A DNA stretch of 64,000 nucleotides from Alphaproteobacteria bacterium (GCA_030427385.1 JAUHWR010000001.1:496001-560000); one strand, 5' to 3'. Shown: positions 7,642 to 16,744, numbered from the stretch's first letter. Notes: a model not told the origin generated them from the sequence alone. A program made the numbers and translations.

Positions 7642-8085
7642 ATGCACATGATTGCCTATGTTAGTGAACTGGCTGAAGACCATATGACCATAGATTCTAT
7701 TCTCGAAGATATCGTCGGTGTGGCTAAATCTGAGAATCCGAAACATTCAATTACCGGGGTGCTTTTTTATATAGATGGAAACTTCCTGCAAGTAATTGAA
7801 GGCAAGGAAAGAAATCTACGCAGCCTAATGACCAATATCGAAAATGATGCCAGACATCGGAATGTTGATTATCTGATAGACACCCCCGTCGAGAATAGGG
7901 GGTTTAGCGATTGGAACATGGAGACATTCAATTTATCTGACACGAAGGCTTTTAATAAAGAAATATTAAAAGATATAACCGAGAGCTTTAAAAAAAATCT
8001 TTTACCACATTCTAAAACGCTTCTTTTTTATTACAAAGCGTTGTTGGATGCAAAATCCTCTGCGTTAAGCGCATCAGCGGCATAA
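7642..8085 (+). CDS. BLUF-domain blue-light sensor
   Basis: BLUF domains bind FAD and respond to blue light through a Tyr-Gln hydrogen-bond switch. The key residues are all here: Tyr6 (MIAYVS), Asn32, ITG (37-39) and Gln50 (GNFLQVIEG), plus the SDWNM segment near residues 94-98. At 147 aa the protein is a BLUF domain with a roughly 45-residue C-terminal helical tail and no fused output domain, so it probably acts by binding a partner. No ribosome-binding site stands out except AAGGG about 10 bases before ATG 7642. No obvious partner such as an EAL or MerR-type protein is adjacent. Confidence 0.93.
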   Translation: MHMIAYVSELAEDHMTIDSILEDIVGVAKSENPKHSITGVLFYIDGNFLQVIEGKERNLRSLMTNIENDARHRNVDYLIDTPVENRGFSDWNMETFNLSDTKAFNKEILKDITESFKKNLLPHSKTLLFYYKALLDAKSSALSASAA

Positions 8086-8146
8086 CATGCCAATTGGTTA
8101 TAATGTGAAGTAATATGCTCTAGAGAAAAAATAAGGGCTTAAAAAA

Positions 8147-8222
8147 TGGGGCGACTGATGGGGATTGAACCCACGACAACTCGGATCACAACCGAGGGCT
8201 CTACCACTGAGCTACAGCCGCC
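8147..8222 (-). tRNA. tRNA-His (anticodon GTG)
   Basis: Cloverleaf with anticodon stem CTCGG/CCGAG and loop TTGTGAT (anticodon GTG). The extra 5' G(-1) opposite C73, the hallmark of tRNA-His, is encoded. CCA is encoded at 8147-8149. Confidence 0.97.
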
Positions 8223-8244
8223 ACATGGATTGCCTTATTCTGGA

Positions 8245-8329
8245 TGGTGCGGGTGGAGGGACTTGAACCCCCACGCCTTGCGGCGCTGGTACCTAAAACC
8301 AGTGCGTCTACCAATTCCGCCACACCCGC
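8245..8329 (-). tRNA. tRNA-Leu (anticodon TAG)
   Basis: A class II tRNA of 85 nt with a long variable arm (CGCCGCAAGGCGT), anticodon stem CTGGT/ACCAG with loop TTTAGGT (anticodon TAG), acceptor GCGGGTG/CACCCGC and encoded CCA at 8245-8247. It lies 22 bases upstream of tRNA-His, in the same direction. Confidence 0.97.
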
Positions 8330-8454
8330 TGTTCCAGAACATGATAAAAAACAGAAAATGAAATAAATTTCAAGTGATAATAACGAAAATACCTTGAAAA
8401 AGATGTAATTATTTGTTTTGTAGTGATATCTGAAATTTTAAGGACGAGAAAAAC

Positions 8455-9930
8455 ATGAAAGCGACGCAGAAAAAACACGATGGCCTTAGCTATGAATATA
8501 AGGTTGAGATCCCCGCAAAGGATCTGGATCAAAAAGTTGACGCAAAGTTGAAAGGCTATGCCGGCCAGGTGAATATGCCCGGATTTCGTAAAGGTAAAGT
8601 TCCGCTACAATTAATGAAGCAAAAACACGGAAAAGCCGTTTTAGGCGAAGTTATTGAAGAAGCAGTTCAAGAAGCGACACAAAAAGTTCTGGACGATAAT
8701 AAGATTCGCCCGGCGCTTCAGCCAAAAATTGAAATTGATAAAGATTACGCCGAAGGCAAAGATCTTGTTTATAGCCTGGCGATTGAGAGTCTGCCTGATT
8801 TTGAAATCATGGACATGAAAGGTTTAAAACTGGAGCGTCCGGTTGCGGATGTTGCAGATAAAGAGATTGATGATGCGCTGGAAAAAATCGCAGCGAATCG
8901 TAAGGGATCAACTCCGATTACCGGTAAACGCGCGTCCAAAAAAGGCGATATCCTGAATATGGATTTCCACGGACGTCTTGCAAGTGATCCTCCGCCGGAA
9001 GACGGCGATGGCCATGATCATAGACGCCCAGGCATGCATGCTCATAATCACATGTTGGAATTGGGTAGTAATTCGTTCATTCCGGGCTTCGAGGATCAGT
9101 TGATCGGCAAAAAAGCAGAAGACAAAGTTGAAGTTAAAGTCAGCTTTCCGGAAGATTACCATGCCAAAGATTTGGCGGGGGAAGATGCCATTTTTGATGT
9201 GGTTATTCATGAAATTCGTGAACCATCTGAAACTAAGATTGATGAAGAATTTGCAAAATCTCTTGGTTTGGAAGATCTTGACGCCCTACGTAAGGCCGTA
9301 CGCGAGCAAATGGAAGCCGAATATGCTCAGCAAAGCCGTCTAAAATTGAAAAAATCAATTTTGGATATCATGGATGAGAAGCATAGCTTTGAAGTGCCAA
9401 AAGGGATGATCGATATGGAACATGAGCAAATCATGCGTCAAATCGATGCCGAAAAGCAACAAACCGGCTCTACTGAGGAATTAAGCAAAGAAGAAAAAGA
9501 CGAATTGGCTGAAATTGCTGTTCGTCGTGTAAAACTTGGTTTGATTTTGGCTGATATTGGTCGCACCAATAACATTCAGGTCTCCGATGCTGAATTGCAA
9601 CAAACTGTTATCCGTGAAGCTCAGAAATATCCGGGACAGGAAAAAATGGTTTTTGATTATTACTCTAAAAACCGCAATGCATTGGAATCACTTCGCGCCC
9701 CTCTTTTTGAAGAGAAAACGATTGATTTCATTATCGAGCGTGCCGATGTGACAGATAAGAAAGTATCTATCGAAGAGCTATCTATGGATGATGACGAAGA
9801 CGCGCCAAAGAAAGCGAAAAAATCATCTGCTAAAAAAGAGCCTGCCAAAAAAGCAGACGCGAAAAAAGATGAAAAGCCTAAGGCAGATACTAAAAAACCA
9901 GCCGCAAAGAAAGCAGCCGCAAAGAAGTAA
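8455..9930 (+). CDS. tig: Trigger factor, ribosome-associated chaperone and prolyl isomerase
   Basis: Trigger factor docks at the ribosomal exit tunnel and shelters nascent chains. Its 491 aa show the ribosome-binding domain with the GFRKGKVP signature (43-50), a middle FKBP-type PPIase domain (about 150-250) and the C-terminal chaperone arms (about 260-435). Two additions stand out: a His-rich insertion in the PPIase domain (HDHRRPGMHAHNH, about residues 186-198) and a Lys/Ala-rich tail of about 45 residues (KKAKKSSAKKEPAKKA and more). Usual family length is about 430-450 aa. AAGGACGAG precedes ATG 8455. A terminator at 9950-9982 ends the unit. ClpP/ClpX, frequent neighbours, are absent. Confidence 0.97.
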   Translation: MKATQKKHDGLSYEYKVEIPAKDLDQKVDAKLKGYAGQVNMPGFRKGKVPLQLMKQKHGKAVLGEVIEEAVQEATQKVLDDNKIRPALQPKIEIDKDYAEGKDLVYSLAIESLPDFEIMDMKGLKLERPVADVADKEIDDALEKIAANRKGSTPITGKRASKKGDILNMDFHGRLASDPPPEDGDGHDHRRPGMHAHNHMLELGSNSFIPGFEDQLIGKKAEDKVEVKVSFPEDYHAKDLAGEDAIFDVVIHEIREPSETKIDEEFAKSLGLEDLDALRKAVREQMEAEYAQQSRLKLKKSILDIMDEKHSFEVPKGMIDMEHEQIMRQIDAEKQQTGSTEELSKEEKDELAEIAVRRVKLGLILADIGRTNNIQVSDAELQQTVIREAQKYPGQEKMVFDYYSKNRNALESLRAPLFEEKTIDFIIERADVTDKKVSIEELSMDDDEDAPKKAKKSSAKKEPAKKADAKKDEKPKADTKKPAAKKAAAKK

Positions 9931-9949
9931 ATTCTTAAAAAGTAATTTC

Positions 9950-9982
9950 AAAAAGCCCTGTAAGGAATTATGGGGCTTTTTT
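9950..9982 (+). terminator. Intrinsic terminator of tig (overlaps the convergent gene's stop)
   Basis: Stem AAAAAGCCC / GGGCTTTTT with a 14-base spacer and trailing T run. The stop of the convergent TVP38-type gene (9968-9970) lies in its loop, so the hairpin serves tig chiefly. Confidence 0.8.
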
Positions 9983-10663
9983 GTATCTTTTGTGGATTGT
10001 TGGAATAAGCGCAAACACGCCCAATAGAATAAACGCGCCGATGACGTCGCCTGAGAAAATCTCTTTCACCGAATTAATCTCTCCTAAACTTTGCCCCGCA
10101 AAAACATAGACTGCCGATCCGGGCAGGATGCCAAAAAATGTGGTCAAAACGTAAGTTCGCAAAGGTACATTGAATAAGGCAGGTACAATATTCACCAAAA
10201 AAAATGGAAAAATAGGCACAAGACGCATGAATAGCAGATAGCTTGCGGCGTTATCTTGCATATTGGTTTCTATTTTTTGATACAGTCCGCTCGCTTTTTC
10301 TCGTAACGTTTTGCCAAATGATGTTTTTGCGATGACAAAGATAATTGTAGCGCCAATGGTTGCCGAGGTTACCACGATCAAAGTTCCCGCCCAAAACCCG
10401 AATAAAAACCCGCCCAGTAAAGTGAGGAGTGAGGCAATAGGAAGGGATAGGGCAACGCAAATGATATATAATGCAGAAAAAATGAATGCGGAAAGGAGAG
10501 GGTGGTTTTTTGCATAGAGACGAAATTCTTCTTTGCGGGTCTGCAACTCTTCAAAAGATAATGTGTTATGTAGATCAAGCATATATGCCCCGATCATCAG
10601 GAAAATAAGAATAATCGGAAGGGTATAGCGTTTTATAAATTGCATTCTTAACATTCTATGCAA
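9968..10663 (-). CDS. TVP38/TMEM64-family (VTT/SNARE-associated) membrane protein
   Basis: An inner-membrane protein of the VTT/DedA superfamily, linked in other bacteria to lipid scrambling or transport. Its 231 aa carry about five to six hydrophobic segments and the hallmark pieces LPIASLLTLLGGFLFG, then FLLVNIVPALFNVP and GILPGSAVYVFAG. The start could be 10663 (MHRMLRM) or the in-frame ATG at 10645 (MQFIKRY), which leaves a normal short N-terminus before the first helix; no strong ribosome-binding site decides it. It is preceded 16 bases upstream by the DUF815 ATPase gene, so the two are probably co-transcribed. Confidence 0.88.
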   Translation of the reverse strand: MHRMLRMQFIKRYTLPIILIFLMIGAYMLDLHNTLSFEELQTRKEEFRLYAKNHPLLSAFIFSALYIICVALSLPIASLLTLLGGFLFGFWAGTLIVVTSATIGATIIFVIAKTSFGKTLREKASGLYQKIETNMQDNAASYLLFMRLVPIFPFFLVNIVPALFNVPLRTYVLTTFFGILPGSAVYVFAGQSLGEINSVKEIFSGDVIGAFILLGVFALIPTIHKRYKKAP

Positions 10664-10679
10664 TGTGTAAAATAGTTAC

Positions 10680-11516
10680 TCATGTGCGAATGCTTTGGAT
10701 GAATTGCCACGCAACGCGCCCTGATCTACTGCCACGTGTGATCGACCATTCCAGCGCGGATTTCTCTAAATTTTCTCTGGGTATATCAATATTAAAATGT
10801 GCGGCATAGGCTCTGACCATCTCCAGATATGTTTCTTGATTACACGGGTGAAAGCCAAGCCATAAGCCAAAACGGTCGGAAAGGGATACTTTTTCCTCCA
10901 CCGCTTCGCCGGGATGAATTGCGCTGCTGCGCTCATTTTCAATCATATCACGCGGCATCAAGTGGCGGCGATTTGATGTGGCATAAAGCAAAATATGCGC
11001 AGGCTTTTCTTCCACACCTCCATCCAGCACAGTCTTTAACGATTTATAATCCATATCATCATTCTGAAAAGAGAGATCATCACAGAATAAAATAAACCGT
11101 TTATCCGTCTCGGGGCGTAATAAATCGAGCAGCGCAGACAGCGTGGAAATATCTTCGCGGTGGATTTCTATCAAATAAAGCGGATATGTTTTTGATAGCT
11201 CTCTATGGATTGATTTCACGATTGAGCTTTTTCCCGTTCCGCGCGATCCCCACAGCAAGGCATTATTCGCCGGCGCGCCGCGCGCAAATCTTTTCGTATT
11301 TTCAAACAGGATATCCGCATTGTGATCAATCCCTTTTAATAATGTTAACGGCAGGGCCGAAGGAGATTTGACATGTTTTAATGATAGCGTTGCGGGTTGC
11401 CAAATCAGGGTGCGGCTACTTTCCCAATCGGTATTTTGTTCCTTTGGCACGGCGCTGATCTGCTCTAAAGCACTTGCCATGCGCTCCAGGAGCGTAATTA
11501 TTTTTTCATCTGTCAT
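10680..11516 (-). CDS. DUF815-family AAA ATPase
   Basis: A predicted ATPase of the DUF815 family; its cellular role is not established. It has 278 aa, Walker A GSRGTGKSS (from residue 90), Walker B FILFCDDLSF, a sensor-like LLYATSNRRHLMPRD and the C-terminal GRVAWQFIQ. The LLKGIDHNADILFENTKRF lead-in is typical of the family. It starts at ATG 11516, divergent from yajC, and runs 16 bases upstream of the TVP38-type gene. Confidence 0.9.
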   Translation of the reverse strand: MTDEKIITLLERMASALEQISAVPKEQNTDWESSRTLIWQPATLSLKHVKSPSALPLTLLKGIDHNADILFENTKRFARGAPANNALLWGSRGTGKSSIVKSIHRELSKTYPLYLIEIHREDISTLSALLDLLRPETDKRFILFCDDLSFQNDDMDYKSLKTVLDGGVEEKPAHILLYATSNRRHLMPRDMIENERSSAIHPGEAVEEKVSLSDRFGLWLGFHPCNQETYLEMVRAYAAHFNIDIPRENLEKSALEWSITRGSRSGRVAWQFIQSIRT

Positions 11517-11584
11517 ATTGTGTTTCTGGTCATGGTTGCTATATTGCTAAGCTTAACAAGAATACGAGCATCGGAGAACGAAAA

Positions 11585-11998
11585 ATGTGGATATCAACCG
11601 CCATGGCAACGGAAGTAACGACCTTACAGGCAGACCCGCCAACAATGGGCGAAGCATTTTTATATAATGCCGGATTCATTTTATTGGTTGTGTTGATGTT
11701 TTATTACATTTTCATCCGCCCACAAAAAAAACGCATGGATGAACATGTGGCGATGTTAAATCAACTTCATGTTGGCGATTCTATTGTGACTGGAGGCGGT
11801 CTTGTGGGGAAAGTATCCCGTTTAATTGATGACCGCGAGATTGAAATCGAATTAGGTGATAATATTAAAGTAGTGGCACTGCGTTCGACTTTATTGGAGC
11901 GTCCGGCACTAAAAAGCAAGGCAACAAAAGAAAGTGCCGAGCCAGAGGTAACAAAAACAGAAGAAAAATCAAAAAAAGAGACTAAAAAAAAATCTTAA
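11585..11998 (+). CDS. yajC: YajC, SecDF-associated translocase subunit
   Basis: YajC is a small single-pass protein of the SecDF-YajC holotranslocon. The 137 aa have one membrane helix (about 23-42), directly followed by the signature FYYIFIRPQKKR and the soluble domain with VGDSIVTGGGLVGKV. The C-terminus is Lys/Glu/Thr-rich. The start at 11585 follows GGAGAACG. Unusually, secD and secF do not follow; the next gene is a TerB-like protein 30 bases on. Confidence 0.95.
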   Translation: MWISTAMATEVTTLQADPPTMGEAFLYNAGFILLVVLMFYYIFIRPQKKRMDEHVAMLNQLHVGDSIVTGGGLVGKVSRLIDDREIEIELGDNIKVVALRSTLLERPALKSKATKESAEPEVTKTEEKSKKETKKKS

Positions 11999-12028
11999 CG
12001 CCTATCTAGGTAAGGAGAGCAAACATAA

Positions 12029-12430
12029 GTGTCAGAGGTTGCATCATATCTTGATGAAAGCCGTTTCTATATGTGGCGGGCATTATTTGCTATGGCGCAT
12101 GTTGACGGCATAGTGACCTCAGCAGAGGCTGATTTTTTATCAAATTGCCTAAGCAGAGATAAATTCTCCATGATGCAAAAAGAGGCGTTAATGCAAGATA
12201 TTATCATGCCGCAGGAAGTGAAAAATATGTTTATTCATATCTTCCGTGAGAGTGACAAGATCGACTTTTTTATTCTTTGTGATGAATTATGCACCATTGA
12301 TGAGAGCAAATGCGATAAAGAACAGCGCACGTTAAAGAATTTAAAAAAAGAGGAATATCTAGGTTTTCCTTTATCCGAACTAAATGAAAAGATATTAGAG
12401 CGTAAAACTATGCACGGGCCTTCAAATTGA
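12029..12430 (+). CDS. TerB-like helical protein
   Basis: A soluble 133-aa helical protein. Residues 17-40 (ALFAMAHVDGIVTSAEADFL) match the metal-site region of TerB/DjlA-N-like domains, where an acidic cluster follows an A-x-x-D-G motif. The function is unknown; tellurite resistance should not be assumed because no other ter gene is here. Translation starts at GTG 12029 behind a clear AAGGAGA. It follows yajC by 30 bases and probably shares its transcript. Its last 23 bases overlap the convergent ABC ATPase gene. Confidence 0.6.
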   Translation: MSEVASYLDESRFYMWRALFAMAHVDGIVTSAEADFLSNCLSRDKFSMMQKEALMQDIIMPQEVKNMFIHIFRESDKIDFFILCDELCTIDESKCDKEQRTLKNLKKEEYLGFPLSELNEKILERKTMHGPSN

Positions 12431-14021
12431 GCGCGGCCTCAATTAACGTTTTCGTATAATCTTTTTGAGGCTTTTCAAAGATATTTTGCGCCGTACCGCT
12501 CTCAATCACAGCCCCTTCTTTCATAACCATGATCTTGTGCGCCATGGCACGCACAACGCGCAAATCATGCGATATAAATAGATAGCTGAGGTTACGGCGT
12601 GTCTGTATTTCTCTTAACAAATCAACGATTTCAACCTGTATAGAGACATCAAGCGCCGATGTCGGCTCATCTAGTACGACAAAGTCTGGCTCTAAAATGA
12701 TGGCGCGGGCAATGGATATTCTTTGTCTTTGTCCTCCGGAAAATTCATGCGGATATCTGTGGCGTACTGCCGGATCCATATGCACATCCTGAAGGGCACT
12801 TATAACCAGATCATCACGCTCGGCGGTTGTCAGCTCTTTACGGTGAACCTTTAGGCCCTCTCCGATAATTTGTGTAATCGACAGACGCGGGGAGAGGGAC
12901 GAGAATGGATCCTGAAAAACAATCTGCATATCCTCACGGCGCGCGCGCAAATCGCGCCTGCTTTGTTCTGAAATATTTTGCCCATTAAAGTGAATATCTC
13001 CTGTGCTGGAAATCAATCGCAAAATAGCAAGGCCGAGCGTCGTTTTTCCTGAGCCTGATTCACCGACCACGCCAAGCGTCTCCCCGGACTTTACGGAGAG
13101 AGAGACATCCTTAACCGCATGAACGAACTCACTTTCCTTACCAAAAAATCCTTTTTTAATCGGGAATTTTACATTTAAATTTTGTACCTCTAGCAGGTTA
13201 TGAGCGTCCTGTTTTACCGGCTGCGGCGCTCCCTTGGGCTGTGATCCGAGCAGATGCTTGGTATAGTCTTCTTGGGGGGCTTTAAAAATTTGCTTAGTAT
13301 GATTAGTTTCAACCATTTTGCCGCGTTGCATGACACAGACGCGATCAGCCATGTTTTCAACAATCGTTAAATCATGTGTAATCAATAGCAGAGCCATATC
13401 CAGCTCTTTTTTCAACCGTTCCAGTAATTCCAGTATTTGTGCCTGAATAGTTACATCCAATGCGGTTGTCGGCTCATCGGCGATTAAAAGGTTGGGGTTG
13501 TTGGCAAGAGCCATGGCAATCATTACGCGTTGTCTCTGCCCGCCTGACAGCTCATGTGGATAGGCATTTAGGCGCTTCTTAAGGCGATCCAAGCCGACTA
13601 ACTCGAGCAATTCGATCACGCGGTTACGGGCGTCTTTTTTTGACATGCCTTGATGTACAAATAACATTTCCGAAATTTGGCGTTCAATTGTATGAAGCGG
13701 GTTGAGCGCGCTTTGCGGTTCTTGAAAAATCATGCCGATTTTTTGCCCGCGAACATGCCGCATTGCGGCTTCGGATTTTGGAATCAAATCCTGCCCTTCA
13801 AAGATAATGCGCGCCTCTGCATTATGGCGCGCCAACGGATAAGGCAAAAGCTTCATAACCGAGAGGGCGGTAACCGACTTGCCCGATCCTGACTCCCCAA
13901 CCAGCGCCAGCGTTTCCCCTTTATTGATGGAGAAGCTAACATGATCGACGGCGCGAAATGTTTCTTTTTGTGTTTTAAAATCAACACATAAATTTTGCAC
14001 ATCTAAAAGGTTTTGAGTCAT
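12408..14021 (-). CDS. ABC transporter, two fused ATP-binding domains (YejF type)
   Basis: A cytosolic double ATPase for peptide or microcin-C-type uptake, as in YejF or DppD-DppF fusions. Its 537 aa carry two complete cassettes: Walker [12 protein letters not shown] (about 37-47) with [15 protein letters not shown], and Walker [12 protein letters not shown] (about 318) with [15 protein letters not shown]; Walker B is [12 protein letters not shown] and [12 protein letters not shown]. Both have the oligopeptide-family insert (about 60 residues, [13 protein letters not shown] / [13 protein letters not shown]). No permease or binding-protein gene is adjacent, so its partners must be encoded elsewhere or upstream genes were lost. 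It stands alone, divergent from the phosphatase. Confidence 0.93.
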   Translation of the reverse strand: MTQNLLDVQNLCVDFKTQKETFRAVDHVSFSINKGETLALVGESGSGKSVTALSVMKLLPYPLARHNAEARIIFEGQDLIPKSEAAMRHVRGQKIGMIFQEPQSALNPLHTIERQISEMLFVHQGMSKKDARNRVIELLELVGLDRLKKRLNAYPHELSGGQRQRVMIAMALANNPNLLIADEPTTALDVTIQAQILELLERLKKELDMALLLITHDLTIVENMADRVCVMQRGKMVETNHTKQIFKAPQEDYTKHLLGSQPKGAPQPVKQDAHNLLEVQNLNVKFPIKKGFFGKESEFVHAVKDVSLSVKSGETLGVVGESGSGKTTLGLAILRLISSTGDIHFNGQNISEQSRRDLRARREDMQIVFQDPFSSLSPRLSITQIIGEGLKVHRKELTTAERDDLVISALQDVHMDPAVRHRYPHEFSGGQRQRISIARAIILEPDFVVLDEPTSALDVSIQVEIVDLLREIQTRRNLSYLFISHDLRVVRAMAHKIMVMKEGAVIESGTAQNIFEKPQKDYTKTLIEAALNLKARA

Positions 14022-14077
14022 GGAAAAAACAGTTTAAGGGCTATACTTGTGTCAATCAATTGAAATATAAAGGTCAT

Positions 14078-14704
14078 ATGACAAGATTATTTATAATTCG
14101 CCATGGGAATACATTTGGACCTGATGATATTCCTACGCGTGTGGGGGCGTTGACTGACTTGCCTTTAGTTCAAAGCGGGATTACACAGGCAAAATCTATT
14201 GGCGCTCATTTCAAAGAGCAAGGTATTTCTCCCGATTATGTAGTGACTTCGGAATTACAACGAACTAAGCAAACGGCGGATTATATTCTTAAGGAGCTGG
14301 GCAGCAAAGTTACGCCAGAAGAGCGAAGTATCTTTAATGAAATAAATTACGGGCCAGATGAAAATAAACCTGAAAAGGATGTTATCGCTCGTATTGGCTC
14401 TAAGGCACTGGAATTATGGGACAAAGAAGGCATCGTGCCACAGGGGTGGGAATTTGATCCTGATGAGGCGATTTCAAATTGGCAACGTTTTGGGACGGAT
14501 ATCGTGCGTTCCCATAGCGGCCAAACAGTCATGGTTGTGACCAGCAACGGCATCGCACGATTTGCACCACATTTATTGCAAGATTTCAAAGCGTTTAGCG
14601 TAGAATATTCTATTAAACTTAGAACAGGCAGCTTTGCGGAAATGATTTATCATAAGGGAGCGTGGCATGTTCAATCATGGAACGTTCGCCCTCCGGTAGA
14701 GTGA
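14078..14704 (+). CDS. Histidine phosphatase (phosphoglycerate-mutase-like) family protein
   Basis: A soluble phosphatase with the catalytic RHG motif near the N-terminus (FIIRHGNTFGPDD), second-site SELQRTKQTAD and a late VTSNGIARF segment, which replaces the usual second His region, so the exact activity is uncertain. With ATG 14078, after TAAAGG, the product is 208 aa; an upstream TTG at 14060 is possible but weaker. A weak terminator follows at 14768. Confidence 0.85.
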   Translation: MTRLFIIRHGNTFGPDDIPTRVGALTDLPLVQSGITQAKSIGAHFKEQGISPDYVVTSELQRTKQTADYILKELGSKVTPEERSIFNEINYGPDENKPEKDVIARIGSKALELWDKEGIVPQGWEFDPDEAISNWQRFGTDIVRSHSGQTVMVVTSNGIARFAPHLLQDFKAFSVEYSIKLRTGSFAEMIYHKGAWHVQSWNVRPPVE

Positions 14705-14767
14705 TCGCCTAAGTTTTTAGCGTCAAAGACAGTGTTAACGCACTGTAAATAAGTACCTTTATTGCTT

Positions 14768-14795
14768 AAAGGAAGTTATTCCTTGATTTTTTTTT
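14768..14795 (+). terminator. Weak intrinsic terminator
   Basis: AAGGAA-GTTA-TTCCTT hairpin followed by T9. A second hairpin without a T run (ACAGTG/CACTGT) lies at 14729-14746. Both are downstream of the histidine phosphatase gene. Confidence 0.5.
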
Positions 14796-14886
14796 GTGCT
14801 TATGAGATATTGCTAATACTTACAAATAAAAAAATAAGAATATAAACAAATATTGTCTTCACTTTGGACGATGATTGTGTGGGAAA

Positions 14887-15387
14887 ATGAAATTATTAAA
14901 AGACGAAAAAACTGACTTACGGGGATGGTCTATCTTTTCAAATCTTGAAAGACCGGACGGCGCTTTAGTCATGCGCGATACGATTGATTCTGTGATTAAA
15001 GGGGTGCGTTTTCAAATTGTACCTATTATGGATGAGGATCGTATTTCACATCATAAATTTACCTTCGAAATGTGGACATATAAGGCGCGCGGCGCGATTG
15101 AGCATCAAACATTTCTTTCTTTTAATTTAAAGAACAGACATAGATATGATACACGTATTGCAAAATATATGAGTGATTTGCGTGTATTCAACTGTCATCA
15201 GAGAGAAAATGAAGATGGCGTGGTGAACGCATTAAAGTGCGCGGCTAGTATAATTGAGCATGTTAATTTTAATGAACATTTCGATGTATGCCATATGCTT
15301 CAAGCTTTTAAGCTGATAGAGCGAGAGCAGGATAGTATGTTTTTACGTGTCGGCTCCGGGAAGTACATTGAAAATTCTTGTTGTTAA
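14887..15387 (+). CDS. Hypothetical soluble protein, 166 aa
   Basis: I do not recognise this gene. Starting at ATG 14887 (a TTG at 14875 is the alternative, MCGK...), it encodes a soluble, slightly basic protein with no signal peptide or membrane segment and six to seven Cys and many His scattered along it (for example FNCHQRE, EHFDVCHMLQ, ENSCC at the end). The C-terminal CC is notable. It stands alone with an AT-rich upstream region, and its last 4 bases overlap the end of the convergent prmA. Codon use looks like that of its neighbours. Confidence 0.65.
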   Translation: MKLLKDEKTDLRGWSIFSNLERPDGALVMRDTIDSVIKGVRFQIVPIMDEDRISHHKFTFEMWTYKARGAIEHQTFLSFNLKNRHRYDTRIAKYMSDLRVFNCHQRENEDGVVNALKCAASIIEHVNFNEHFDVCHMLQAFKLIEREQDSMFLRVGSGKYIENSCC

Positions 15388-16286
15388 TCACGCTTAAGCA
15401 ATAGCGCCGACCATTCTTTAATTTTTCTATGATTAATCATAGTTAAAGAGGAATAACTGGATATAACATCATCTGCTTGATCATTCAATAATCCGGATAG
15501 GATTACATGTCCATTTTGATCGAGCATATCCAATAAATCTTTAGACATGTCTTTCAACGGGCCCGCCAAAATATTGGCAATTATAAGATCGTAGGGCTTA
15601 TTCTCACCGCAGATCGCACATTGAAATCCATCGCCGGCGGCTGTTTGAATTTGTTTTTGTGCAATATCGTTCAGGGCAATATGTCTGTCCGTGACGGCGA
15701 CGGCTTCTTCATCAATATCAATGGCGGTGATGCTGCTTTCTGGAAATAACTTCGCCGCGGCAATCGCTAAAATTCCTGACCCGCACCCCATATCCAATAT
15801 GTTTTTTGGTTGAACTCCTTTTTCTTTTAATTCCAACAATGCTTCCATACAGCCGGCAGTTGTCGGGTGCTCACCAGAGCCAAATGCCGTGGCGGCATCA
15901 ATTTGAAGTAGGATTTTATTCTTGGGAAGGTCATCTTTATGGTGACTGCCATAAATGTAAAAGCTTTCTATTTCAAAGGGTTGAAAACCTTTGTAGCTTT
16001 CTTCTAGCCAGTTTTTAGATTCATCAATTTGCTCAATAGTCCAATCTTCTTCATGAGCATATATTCCTAAATCTTGTGATTGTGACCAGATATTAACGCG
16101 CATCGTAAAGTCCGAAATATCGGGCGCATATTCTGTTATCCAACGCATAAGCCAATCGCTTGTCTCATCATCTTCATCGATTCTGTGAGCATAATATCCT
16201 GTATTAAGGCCATCAAGCGCAGGCCCCAATAGTTCAAGTTTTGGCTCAGCTAAAGATGCGGGAAGTGACAGACAAGCAAGGTACAT
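15384..16286 (-). CDS. prmA: Ribosomal protein L11 methyltransferase PrmA
   Basis: PrmA trimethylates lysines of ribosomal protein L11. Its 300 aa have the small N-terminal substrate-binding domain (about 1-95), a linker, and a class I SAM methyltransferase with FGSGEHPTT, DMGCGSGILAIAAAKL, the acidic end of strand 2 AIDIDEEAV, and the NILAGPL catalytic-loop motif (N-x-L-A family). It lies 11 bases after the FYDLN-acid gene and is probably co-transcribed with it. Confidence 0.95.
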   Translation of the reverse strand: MYLACLSLPASLAEPKLELLGPALDGLNTGYYAHRIDEDDETSDWLMRWITEYAPDISDFTMRVNIWSQSQDLGIYAHEEDWTIEQIDESKNWLEESYKGFQPFEIESFYIYGSHHKDDLPKNKILLQIDAATAFGSGEHPTTAGCMEALLELKEKGVQPKNILDMGCGSGILAIAAAKLFPESSITAIDIDEEAVAVTDRHIALNDIAQKQIQTAAGDGFQCAICGENKPYDLIIANILAGPLKDMSKDLLDMLDQNGHVILSGLLNDQADDVISSYSSLTMINHRKIKEWSALLLKRD

Positions 16287-16297
16287 GATTGTTATGC

Positions 16298-16744
16298 TTA
16301 AAGATCGTCATCTTCATCCAGATCGACATCCAGATCATCATCATCATCGGCATCCAGATCATCGATACCGGCATCCAGATCATCATCGTCCAGCCCAACA
16401 TCCAAATCATCATCATCGTCATCATCCAGATCAATTGCGGAATCATCGGCCGAATCGTCATCACCTTCATCGACATCATCCAGACTAACGATATCTTTTT
16501 CGGAAATATCTTCTTCGTCTTCCAATTCTTCTTCTTCCTCGATTGCGGCAACTTTTTCTTTCGGGGAGGCGGCTTTTTCACTCACGATACGACTTCTACG
16601 CGCTTTGATTTTTGCTTCAGTTGTGAATTCTGTGCTGCAAGACGGACATTCAATCGGTCTTTTATTTAAATCGTAATAATGCGTGCCGCAATTCGGGCAA
16701 ATTCTTTTTAAACCGCGTGGGTCTTCGGCCAAAGCTGCTGTCAT
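16298..16744 (-). CDS. FYDLN-acid family zinc-ribbon protein with Asp-rich tail
   Basis: A small protein typical of alphaproteobacteria (TIGR02300 type), function unknown. ATG 16744 gives 148 aa beginning MTAALAEDPRGLKRICPNCG; the longer frame to 16813 lacks family support. The N-terminus holds a zinc ribbon with two C-x2-C pairs around the HYYDLNKRPIE signature. The remainder is very acidic: Glu stretches, then about 60 residues of Asp runs (DDDDD..LDVG..DDDLDAGIDD). The Asp-coding DNA is a run of imperfect gatcatcatc-like repeats. It is followed by prmA after 11 bases. Confidence 0.88.
   Translation of the reverse strand: MTAALAEDPRGLKRICPNCGTHYYDLNKRPIECPSCSTEFTTEAKIKARRSRIVSEKAASPKEKVAAIEEEEELEDEEDISEKDIVSLDDVDEGDDDSADDSAIDLDDDDDDDLDVGLDDDDLDAGIDDLDADDDDDLDVDLDEDDDL

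Noticed and set aside
16285-16669. His/Ile-rich plus-strand ORFs and repeat array resembling CRISPR-like spacing
   Set aside because: These are the complement of Asp codons (atc/cat) of the FYDLN-acid protein; repeats are irregular and codon-sized, not CRISPR repeats.
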